Source: Chloroflexia bacterium
GTDB lineage: Bacteria > Chloroflexota > Chloroflexia > Thermomicrobiales > UBA6265
Direction: 5' to 3'
DNA: 13,243 nt
NCBI GenBank assembly: GCA_013696525.1
Contig: JACCYK010000071.1
Location: 1 to 13,243 of the forward strand
Below the pieces are notes generated by a model. The model searched no databases, was not told the DNA's origin, and saw nothing but the letters and a program-made list of their open reading frames with translations. This document shows positions 6,813 through 13,243 of this stretch, piece by piece (position 1 is the first letter of the stretch; each line of letters opens with the position of its first letter). The translations under genes were made by a program, and so were the position numbers.

Positions 6813-6818
6813 TATAAT
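6813..6818 (+). promoter_or_regulatory. Consensus -10 box upstream of the MFS gene
   Basis: TATAAT is a perfect -10 hexamer in the 187-base gap before the MFS transporter gene. The best -35 candidate, TTGCGA (6793-6798), is only 14 bases away, which is short. If used, the leader would be about 70 bases and would contain the ribosome-binding site of the TTG start. A weak or activator-dependent promoter is possible. Confidence 0.4.
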
Positions 6819-6895
6819 CGGGAGTTCGCCGCACGTGGCGACAATGATACAGGTGCGGCCAACGTCGGTCGGCCGCACGGCGAGGAGAAGCGACC

Positions 6896-8284
6896 TTGGT
6901 TGGAGCAGAGGACCGCCGGTATGCATCGGATCGGCGCGGCTTGGCGCTCAACGTCTTCCTCGGCATCGGAGGCGGTTTTTTCGGATCGCTGGCCGAGACC
7001 ATGCTGCTACCAACACTGGTCCTCGCCTTTTTCGTTGCTCCCCTGACCGGCTCGTATGCGACCGTCGGCCTCGTCCCCGCGATCGGCATTGGCGTTTGGT
7101 TGTTGGCCCGGCTCCCAGCCGCGATCCTGGTCAACTCACGGCGCCGAAAATTGCCGTGGGCGATTGGTGCGTCACTCATCAAGGCGGCCACGCTGGCACT
7201 CCTTGCCGCGGTCTGCTTCCGCGCCGATCAGACCTCGACCGAGCCGCTCTTGCGCTCCTTCTTCATCTGCTACGTCGCCTACAGCCTCGCCTCTGGCTTC
7301 GGCAGCGTCCCCGTGGCGGCGGTTATCAGCAAGGCGGTGCCGCACGAGGCCCGCGGCATGTTTTTTCAGCAACGCGCCTTGTGGGGTGGCCTCAGCGGGC
7401 TGGTTGCCGGGCTCGTGGTCGTTCAACTCCTCGGACCAGCGGCGCCGGCATTTCCCCAAAATTTTGGCGTCCTCTTTCTCGCGGTCACCGTCACCCAGCT
7501 CGCCGCGACGTTCTTCCTGGCTACCATCCGCGAACCGCTGCGCATTGCCGAACCGCTAATGTCGTTGCCGGCCCAAGCGTTGCGCGGCATTCCAGAGGCG
7601 CTCGCGGATCCGAACTTCCGGCGCTTTCTGCTCTTTCGCTTATTCCTTTCCTCGTCCACGGTCGTCGACCCATTTTTGATCATTTTTGCCGCCAGTGCGC
7701 TCGGGGTGCCCAGCAGCGCGGTGGGGTGGTATGTGATCGCCTTCGTCGCCGGCCGTGTCCTCAGCCTTCCATTTTGGGCGGCCCTGGCGCATCGGCACGG
7801 CGAGCGCGCCTGCCTCCAGGTGGCGGCTCTCGTTCGCCTCGTGCCGCCCTTGCTGGCGCTGATCCTGCCGATCATGGCTTCTTCATCACCGCTGAGTGAC
7901 CGCATTGGCAACGCGGCCACCCTCCAGGCCGTTTTCGGCGTCGCGTATCTGGCGCTCGGCATCTCGCTGGCGGGGCAGTCGCGCGGGAATTTCGGGTACC
8001 TGGCCGAAGCCGCACCCGACCGCTCGCGTGCCGCCTATGCCGCCTTGACGAACGCCTTGCTGGCCGCGGTAGCATTCATTCCGATCGCCGGTGGCATGCT
8101 CATTGAACGACGTGGCTACGACGCATTGCTGCTCACCGCGACCGGCCTTGGCCTGCTGGCCGTCTTTGCCAGCGGCGCCTTGACCGACACCCACGTTCGA
8201 ACGAGACCCACCGCGCAGGCCTGGCGCCTGCGGCGAGGCGGCGGCACCGGCCGGGAACGCGCCGTCAGTCGCACCCGTTCCTAG
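6896..8284 (+). CDS. Major facilitator superfamily (MFS) transporter
   Basis: This is a 462-residue integral membrane protein with about 12 hydrophobic segments, the usual size and layout for MFS secondary transporters. Segments include residues 16-50 (NVFLGIGGGFFGSLAET then LLPTLVLAFFV) and about 55-79, followed by the basic cytoplasmic loop NSRRRKLPW (80-88), then further helices through AVFASGAL. PHEARGMFFQQRALWGG (149-165) is a loop seen in MFS members that handle drugs or metabolites. The C-terminal ~30 residues are a highly basic, Arg-rich tail. The start is TTG at 6896, with AGGAGA 7 bases upstream; the next in-frame ATG would delete the first helix. The substrate is unknown. The stop is 8 bases from the opposing pckA stop. 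Confidence 0.88.
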   Translation: MVGAEDRRYASDRRGLALNVFLGIGGGFFGSLAETMLLPTLVLAFFVAPLTGSYATVGLVPAIGIGVWLLARLPAAILVNSRRRKLPWAIGASLIKAATLALLAAVCFRADQTSTEPLLRSFFICYVAYSLASGFGSVPVAAVISKAVPHEARGMFFQQRALWGGLSGLVAGLVVVQLLGPAAPAFPQNFGVLFLAVTVTQLAATFFLATIREPLRIAEPLMSLPAQALRGIPEALADPNFRRFLLFRLFLSSSTVVDPFLIIFAASALGVPSSAVGWYVIAFVAGRVLSLPFWAALAHRHGERACLQVAALVRLVPPLLALILPIMASSSPLSDRIGNAATLQAVFGVAYLALGISLAGQSRGNFGYLAEAAPDRSRAAYAALTNALLAAVAFIPIAGGMLIERRGYDALLLTATGLGLLAVFASGALTDTHVRTRPTAQAWRLRRGGGTGRERAVSRTRS

Positions 8285-8292
8285 GTACTCGC

Positions 8293-9897
8293 TTAGGGTC
8301 GATCCAACGGTCCAGCGCTCGCGATCGCTGGCGAGACCTCGGATACGAACTGCCGAAAGTTCCTCAAAATGGCACGGGCGAGTCGCGCCGCGGTCCGGTC
8401 ATACGCCTCCCCGTCGGACCAGGCCAAACGGGGCTGCAACACCGCCGACGGCAGGTCCGCGCCGGCAGCCGGCACCCGAAATCCGAACACGGGATCAATT
8501 TCGACCTCTTGATCCGACAACGATCCGTTGAGGATGGCACGCACAATCGCCCGGGTGAGCGCGATGGGCATTCGTTCCCCTGTCCCGTACGTGCCGCCGC
8601 TCCACCCGGTGTTAACGAGCCAAAGATCGGGCTGGTGGGTATCGATCTGACTCCCCAGCAGATCGGTATAGGCGATCGGAGGCAGGGGTAGGAACGGCGA
8701 CCCGAAGCACGCCGAAAACGTTGCCTCCGGTTCATCGACCCCGCGCTCAGTCCCGGCCAGCTTCGAGGTGTAGCCGGACAGGTACCAGAACAATGCCTGG
8801 TCGCGATTCAACTTCGCCACCGGCGGCAAGACCCCAAACGCATCAGCCGTCAGGAATAAGATGTGTCGTGGATGACCAGCCTGTCCCTCGGTCGAGGCAT
8901 TGTCAATATACGAGAGCGGGAACGCCGCTCGGGTGTTTTCCGTCAACGAGTCGTCGTCGGGACGAATCTGCCGGGTCCGCGGATCAATCACGACATTTTC
9001 AAGGACAGTGCCGAAGCGATGCGCGGCGCGCCAGATATCCGGCTCATTTTGCTCGGACAGATTAATCACCTTCGCGTACGAGCCGCCCTCAAAATTGAAA
9101 ATTCCGTGATCGGACCAACCATGCTCGTCATCGCCAATCAACGTTCGGCCGGGATCGGTCGAAAGCGTCGTCTTGCCGGTTCCCGATAGGCCGAAAAAGA
9201 GCGCCACATCGCCGGCAGCGCCAATGTTCGCCGAGCAGTGCATGGTCGCCACGCCTCGATGAGGGAGCAGATATTGCAGCACCGTGAAAATGGATTTCTT
9301 GATCTCACCCGCGTACTCGGTTCCGCAAATCACCACCACGCGACGTGTGATATCGAGCGCAACCACCGTCTCGCTGCGCACTCCGTAGCGGTCCGGCGCG
9401 GCAAGAAAGCCGGGAGCGTGAAGGACCGTAAACCCGGCCACGCCCGGTTCGCCCTCGGGAACGATGAAGAGGTTGCGCGCGAACAACGCCGCCCACGCTT
9501 GATCGGTGATCACCCGGACCGGGAGCTCGTATCGCGGGTCAGCTCCGGCCTTGAGGTGTTCAACGAAGAGCTGCCGTCGCTCGAGATACGTCACAACTTC
9601 CTCGAACAAGGCGGCAAAATGGTGTGGCGACATCCGTTGATTCACGTCGCCCCACCAGACCCGGGGACCGGTTTCCTCATCATCAACGACATACTTATCG
9701 AGCGGTGAGCGGCCAGTGTGCTTGCCGGTTGAGACCACCAGCGGCCCTGTCGCCGCCAAGCGTCCTTCGCCCTGACGTACGGCATGCTCATAGAGCGGAG
9801 CGGCGCCAAGCTGCACGTTCGCCTTGGCGACGAGGGCATCGAGACGGGCATCGTTCGAATCGCGACTGCCCACGCGCACCGCCTCTCGTACAACCAC
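8293..9897 (-). CDS. pckA: Phosphoenolpyruvate carboxykinase (ATP)
   Basis: This enzyme converts oxaloacetate and ATP to phosphoenolpyruvate, CO2 and ADP, the entry step of gluconeogenesis. It has 534 residues, matching the ATP-type family (about 520-540). Visible are TGRSPLDKYVV with substrate Arg63, the GTEYAGEIKKSIF segment (194-204), the P-loop GLSGTGKT at 236-243, and the metal-binding GDDEHGW at 255-261 followed by FNFEGGSYAK. All key residues are present. The start is GTG at 9897, set by AAGGAG 7 bases upstream; no ATG lies near. The upstream gap to the divergent aminotransferase gene is 217 bases, in which I see no convincing promoter for pckA. It is convergent with the MFS gene. Confidence 0.96.
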   Translation of the reverse strand: MVVREAVRVGSRDSNDARLDALVAKANVQLGAAPLYEHAVRQGEGRLAATGPLVVSTGKHTGRSPLDKYVVDDEETGPRVWWGDVNQRMSPHHFAALFEEVVTYLERRQLFVEHLKAGADPRYELPVRVITDQAWAALFARNLFIVPEGEPGVAGFTVLHAPGFLAAPDRYGVRSETVVALDITRRVVVICGTEYAGEIKKSIFTVLQYLLPHRGVATMHCSANIGAAGDVALFFGLSGTGKTTLSTDPGRTLIGDDEHGWSDHGIFNFEGGSYAKVINLSEQNEPDIWRAAHRFGTVLENVVIDPRTRQIRPDDDSLTENTRAAFPLSYIDNASTEGQAGHPRHILFLTADAFGVLPPVAKLNRDQALFWYLSGYTSKLAGTERGVDEPEATFSACFGSPFLPLPPIAYTDLLGSQIDTHQPDLWLVNTGWSGGTYGTGERMPIALTRAIVRAILNGSLSDQEVEIDPVFGFRVPAAGADLPSAVLQPRLAWSDGEAYDRTAARLARAILRNFRQFVSEVSPAIASAGPLDRP

Positions 9898-10024
9898 AAC
9901 ACCGCTCCTTACTCAATACCTTGATCGGGCTTGGCATCAGTAGTCCAGCCCAAACTCGTTTTCCGAGACCGCACACGTCCCCGCCGCACGGTGGATGATC
10001 GTCGCACAATTCGCGCCGTCACCG

Positions 10025-10030
10025 TATGAT
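10025..10030 (+). promoter_or_regulatory. Candidate -10 box for the aminotransferase gene
   Basis: TATGAT matches 5 of 6 consensus -10 bases. The -35 region at the correct distance (around 10002-10007) is poor. It would give a leader of about 80 bases that includes the palindrome at 10080-10094. Confidence 0.3.
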
Positions 10031-10079
10031 TGCTCGTCGATTCGATGGCTTGGCCAGCCTCCGCATCCGAATTGCCGGA

Positions 10080-10094
10080 GCTCGCGTCGCGAGC
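10080..10094. promoter_or_regulatory. Perfect 15-base dyad in the aminotransferase leader
   Basis: GCTCGCG-T-CGCGAGC has two perfect 7-bp arms about a single central base. It lies 20 bases upstream of the aminotransferase ATG. It overlaps a second, smaller dyad (GAGC-AGC-GCTC, 10091-10101), and another GCTCG half-copy lies at 10032-10036. The position would suit a repressor operator, but GC-rich palindromes also arise by chance. Confidence 0.35.
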
Positions 10095-10114
10095 AGCGCT
10101 CGACAGGGGACATC

Positions 10115-11271
10115 ATGCGAATCGATACGTTTCAACTCGAACGGTGGATGACGACCTACGAGTTGGCCGTCAAGTACGACATTGCCGAAAGCGGGATTGC
10201 TCCCCTTACGACCAATGATCTGCTCCGCCTACTGCCTGAGCTGAGAAAGCGGAGACCTTGCAACGGCTACTCGATCTCCGGCTCGGCTATTCTGAAGCCC
10301 GTGGCACCGAGGCGCTGCGGTCGACGCTGGCGGCGACCTATGCAAACACGTCGCCAGACAACATCCTGATCACGACCGGCGCGATCGAAGCCAACTACGT
10401 GATCTTCAACAGCTTGCTCGACGACGGTGACGAGGTCGTTGTCGTTGACCCGGCTTATCAACAATTGCAGAGCGTTCCAGCCGCGATTGGGTGCCACGTC
10501 TCGTATTGGAAACCTCGTACGGACTTCGGCTTCCGGTACGACGTCGCGGACCTCACCCCGTTGGTGACCGATCGGACCCGCCTGATCGTGATCAACACGC
10601 CACACAATCCGACCGGCGCCGCGCTTTCAGCCGATCAGTTGCAGGAAGTGTACGATTTGGCCGAACAATCTGGGGCGCTCGTCCTAAGTGACGAGGCGTA
10701 TCGCTGGCTGGAGGTTCCCGGCGGCGCCCCGGCCATCCCGCCGATCCGAAACCTCGGTGAGCGCGGGATCAGCGTCGGCACCGTGTCGAAACCGTTTGGC
10801 GTGCCCGGACTGCGCATCGGGTGGATCGCGGGCCCGGTCGACATCGTCCAAAAATGCTGGGCGATGCGCGACTTCATCACGCTCTCCCCCGGCGGTCTCA
10901 ACGACGCCCTGGCCCTGATCGCGATCACCCATCGAGATCAGATCGCGGCCAGGACACGGCACATCGTCGAGCAAAACCTGGACACCGCGGAAGCATGGTT
11001 CGCCCGGAACGCCGATCTCGTGTCCTGGACACCGCCCCAAGGCGGCCTGCTCTCGCTGATGCGCTTCGAACTCGACGTACCGTCGTATCAGCTCGCTAAC
11101 ACCTTGGCCGAGGAGTACAGCGTCATGCTGGCGCCCGGCGCTGCCTTTGGCTACGAGGGCTACCTGCGAATCGGCATCGGCGCGCCGCCGGAGGTGTTCA
11201 GGCGCGGCCTGGATGAAACCGAGCGCTGCCTGCGTCACCTGCTCGCCTCTGGCGTCAAGAAGCGATCCTGA
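10115..11271 (+). pseudogene. PLP-dependent class I/II aminotransferase, interrupted by a 1-base frameshift
   Basis: This is a fold-type I aminotransferase read in two frames. Codons 1-42 (10115-10240; MRIDTFQLERWMTTYE to LLRLLPE) start at an ATG with AGGGGA just upstream. From about 10240 the protein continues one base back in another frame (AEKAETLQRLLDLRLGY) to the TGA at 11269-11271. That frame has a stop at 10237-10239, so it cannot extend upstream. The join gives about 385 residues, normal for the family. Numbering on the join: NTPHNPTG near 161-168, SDEAY near 192-196, Schiff-base lysine K226 in GTVSKPFG, Arg234 in LRIGW, and the substrate-binding LRIGIG near the end. The N-terminus resembles the class I/II subgroup that includes capreomycidine synthase-like enzymes; the substrate is unknown. 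If only the downstream frame is translated, a TTG at 10258 is the first possible start and the N-terminal arm is lost. The break could be a mutation, a sequencing or assembly error, or recoding. Confidence 0.8.
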
Positions 11272-11288
11272 CGGCGCGAACCGGGCGC

Positions 11289-12470
11289 TCACCGATCAAC
11301 GTCGCTCACCGTCACCGTTCCGCCGGACGCATCGGCGGCACAGTTGCCGCCGTTCTCGCGATTCCGTCTCCGGTCGCCACCGGCGACATCGCACACCGCG
11401 AGCCCGCCGGCGTTGCTGATCCGAATCGTGCAAGTCGTCGTCCCGTCACCGCAATCTTCGACGACGTCGGGACGCGGGGTCTCGACCCGGCACCGCTCGC
11501 CGCCGCTGCAGGTCGCGGCTTCGCCATTCACCGTGATCTCAACCGCTTCCGCGTCCGCTTCCGGCGTGACGACAACCGTTTCCGCCGCGGCCTGACGGCC
11601 ATGCTCCCCGCCGCCGGTGATCGTCACGTTTGGCGGCTGGCTACCGCCTTCTCGCCGCGGGGCTTCCCCGGCGTCCGTGTCCTCCGGACCACTCCCTGGC
11701 GCCCCAATGATCTGGACCTCCGCCAGTTCCGCCGATCGGTTCTGATTGCCCACGACGATGCGGACGAACCGAGCTCGCTCCCCGATCGCCGCCTCTTGCC
11801 AGATACCCGCCTTCGGTTGCTCCTCGACGACGACGGTCGTCCAGGTTTCACGATCGTCCGACGTCTGGATCGCAACCGGACCGTCCACGACCGGCTGGAA
11901 CCAGCGTAGGCCGGACACCAGCTGCACCTCTCCCAGATCGAGCCACACGTAGGCTTGTGGGGAAGTACTGCCCGCCGCCCAACTCGTTGCCGGATCGCCG
12001 TCATACACGAGGACCGAGTCGGTTGACTGATGAGGACGACCGCTCTCAAGGATCTCGTAGGGCGTTCCCGCCAGCTCGCGTGGCTTCGGCCGCGGCTTCG
12101 GTTGACGTGGAACGTCGCCGTCAGGAACAGGCTTTGCCGTCTCGTCATCGGTCTCGGGCGGCGAGCTACCCGCCGCGGTTCGACTCGCGACCGACGTCCT
12201 ATGCGATCTGGCGCCATCAGCATCGACGTCATCACGAGCCGCTTCACCAAGGTACGTGAGTCGATCTCGACCACCCACGCCATCGTCCGAAGCCCGATCG
12301 ACCGTGGTAGCCTCGAATTCCGTCCGTTCCTGATCTGATGTGTCGGTAGAAGGAGATTGGACTTTCAGCGGCCCCGGCGCTGCCACGGCTGATGTCGTCA
12401 CGAGCCCGCTCACCAGTCCGGCCACGAGCATCAGTCGAATCAAGACGATCATCGGTTGGTGGCAAACCAC
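11289..12470 (-). CDS. Secreted discoidin (F5/8 type C) domain protein with a cysteine-bearing C-terminal region
   Basis: This exported protein is likely cell-surface or extracellular, with a carbohydrate- or surface-binding module. Counting from the GTG at 12470 (393 residues), a signal peptide (about 7-30, MIVLIRLMLVAGLVSGL then SAVA-AP) precedes a long disordered Ser/Thr/Asp/Pro-rich stretch (about 35-135, ending RQPKPRPKPRE). A discoidin/CBM32-like domain occupies about 138-256 (VYDGDPATSWA, AYVWLDLG, GLRWFQPV, IQTSDDRETWTTV, FVRIVV, ELAEVQIIG). The C-terminal ~110 residues hold six cysteines (321, 327, 340, 347, 360, 377), likely three disulfides, in a beta-rich Gly/Thr region I cannot name. 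There is no lipobox and no C-terminal anchor. The GTG has GGAGG 5 bases upstream; an ATG at 12452 would also keep the signal peptide but lacks a site. No catalytic domain is present. Confidence 0.82.
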   Translation of the reverse strand: MVCHQPMIVLIRLMLVAGLVSGLVTTSAVAAPGPLKVQSPSTDTSDQERTEFEATTVDRASDDGVGGRDRLTYLGEAARDDVDADGARSHRTSVASRTAAGSSPPETDDETAKPVPDGDVPRQPKPRPKPRELAGTPYEILESGRPHQSTDSVLVYDGDPATSWAAGSTSPQAYVWLDLGEVQLVSGLRWFQPVVDGPVAIQTSDDRETWTTVVVEEQPKAGIWQEAAIGERARFVRIVVGNQNRSAELAEVQIIGAPGSGPEDTDAGEAPRREGGSQPPNVTITGGGEHGRQAAAETVVVTPEADAEAVEITVNGEAATCSGGERCRVETPRPDVVEDCGDGTTTCTIRISNAGGLAVCDVAGGDRRRNRENGGNCAADASGGTVTVSDVDR

Positions 12471-12610
12471 GAGCTCCTCCGGTGCGTCCCGGCATCGATG
12501 CGCCGGGGCCAGAGCAGCTCGCTCCCCCAAGCGAAATCCGCCCCCTCCCACGTCGAGTCTACCAGCCCAACTGAACGTACGCTACCGCACTGTCGTTCTA
12601 GGAGGTCACG

Positions 12611-13060
12611 TCAAGGGTTGGGGTCGGACCGCGACGTTGATGCGGACTCACCGTGCCCGCCATCGATCTCGGCCATCCGGTATCGGCCCAGGATCTGGAC
12701 GATCTCGATGGAGTTGCCGAACGGATCACGGATGAAGAACCGGGGCCGATGATGAATTTCGATGGTCGGCTCGATGGTAACGCCGTGCTGAATCAGTCGC
12801 TCGCGGACGGCGTCGAGGTCGTCGACTTGAAAACAAAGGTGCTGAGCGGGCGTATTCGGCTGCAAACCCTCTTCCGTGAAACAATGCAGCTCCGCGTCCG
12901 CCTCGCCCACGCGAAACCAAATCAACCGCAGGCGCGACAGTTCCTCCGGCGGCGCCACCTCTTCCAGGCCTAGGGCCGAGCCATAGAACTGACGGGCCTC
13001 GGCTTCGCGGCCGGGCGGCATTGGCACGCTTACATGCTGGATACGTTGGATCGTGGCCAC
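12611..13060 (-). CDS. VOC/glyoxalase superfamily protein
   Basis: This is a 149-residue vicinal-oxygen-chelate fold protein, such as a glyoxalase I, a dioxygenase-like or a resistance-type enzyme. Two beta-alpha-beta-beta-beta modules are visible. Likely metal ligands are H9 (IQHVSVP), H74 (AQHLCFQVDD) and E119 (GNSIEIVQ), with H59 (AELHCF) a further candidate. The RDPFGNSIEI signature is characteristic of the superfamily. After residue 128 a polar tail of ~20 residues (EIDGGHGESASTSRSDPNP) is probably disordered. The start is GTG at 13060 with AGGAG 8 bases upstream. It is on the same strand as the discoidin gene, 140 bases upstream of it; a shared transcript is possible but unproven. The substrate cannot be assigned. 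Confidence 0.88.
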   Translation of the reverse strand: MATIQRIQHVSVPMPPGREAEARQFYGSALGLEEVAPPEELSRLRLIWFRVGEADAELHCFTEEGLQPNTPAQHLCFQVDDLDAVRERLIQHGVTIEPTIEIHHRPRFFIRDPFGNSIEIVQILGRYRMAEIDGGHGESASTSRSDPNP

Positions 13061-13214
13061 GTTCTCTTCTCCTCACTCCGCGACGCCAGGTGAACGTCAT
13101 CACGGTGCCGCGGACGAATGCCGGCATTGTCCAACCGAGCTTGCGCCAGCGGTCGTTGCCCTTGATGATAGGCGCTGGCGAAGGCTCCCGCACCGCACCG
13201 GAGGGAACTCGGCG

Positions 13215-13243
13215 ATGGAATCAGCATCGTATCTCACGGCGCG
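13215..13243 (+). CDS. Possible start of a gene running off the right edge
   Basis: An ATG at 13215 is preceded 9 bases upstream by GGAGGG, a good ribosome-binding site, and the frame is open to the window edge (MESASYLTA). It would be divergent from the VOC gene. Only nine codons are visible, so neither its reality nor its function can be judged here. The rest of 13061-13214 shows no other convincing gene. Confidence 0.3.

Noticed and set aside
6793..7899. Long 368-residue open frame on the + strand overlapping the MFS gene.
   Set aside because: It is a shadow frame, very rich in Arg and Pro without recognisable motifs, while the overlapping frame encodes a clean 12-helix transporter.
12726..13227. 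Two open minus-strand frames at and beyond the VOC start, including one beginning MREPSPAPIIKGNDRW.
   Set aside because: They overlap the VOC gene in other frames, have no ribosome-binding sites that I can see, and show no family features.
1..13243. Signs of a mobile or defence island (integrase, transposase, toxin pairs, direct repeats, CRISPR spacers).
   Set aside because: None was seen. The genes are metabolic, transport and translation-related, and composition looks even across the window.

Overview
The window is about 13.2 kb of GC-rich bacterial chromosome. It is densely coding and consists mostly of housekeeping genes. I see no CRISPR array, insertion sequence, integrase, tRNA or rRNA, and no gap between genes longer than about 220 bases. 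The gene repertoire suggests a Chloroflexota bacterium, perhaps a Thermomicrobia-like lineage. The clues are a fused MoaD-MoaE protein, an ATP-type PEP carboxykinase, a secreted discoidin-domain protein, frequent GTG/TTG starts, and at least one promoter that abuts its start codon. This taxonomic call is inference; no marker gene here proves it.

Layout, left to right: (1) 2-847 (+), the C-terminal part of a sugar-type ABC transporter solute-binding protein cut by the window edge. (2) 4467-936 (-), a molybdenum-cofactor and sulfur block read right to left: moeA, a 73-residue protein of unknown function, a moaD-moaE fusion, then cysK (cysteine synthase) behind its own good sigma-70 promoter. 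(3) 4611-5111 (+), smpB, whose near-consensus promoter leaves essentially no leader. (4) 5670-5116 (-), a small multi-pass membrane protein ending 4 bases from smpB. (5) 5812-6708 (+), a HIT-family (Ap4A phosphorylase-like) protein with an extra C-terminal domain. (6) 6896-8284 (+), an MFS transporter. (7) 9897-8293 (-), pckA. (8) 10115-11271 (+), a PLP aminotransferase split by a single-base frameshift near 10240. (9) 12470-11289 (-), a secreted discoidin-domain protein with a cysteine-bearing C-terminal region. (10) 13060-12611 (-), a VOC/glyoxalase-superfamily protein. A possible new gene starts on the + strand at the right edge.

The one clear functional grouping is moeA / 73-aa protein / moaDE, with cysK downstream. 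MoaD-MoaE puts sulfur into molybdopterin and MoeA inserts molybdenum. CysK makes cysteine, the ultimate sulfur donor. The remaining genes look independently transcribed and often sit tail to tail with very small gaps.

I did not find a convincing undescribed multi-gene system. The items most worth a second look are the frameshifted aminotransferase, the internal Gly-Gly of the MoaD-MoaE fusion, the unknown protein inside the molybdenum cluster, the leaderless smpB promoter, and the extra domains on the HIT and discoidin proteins.
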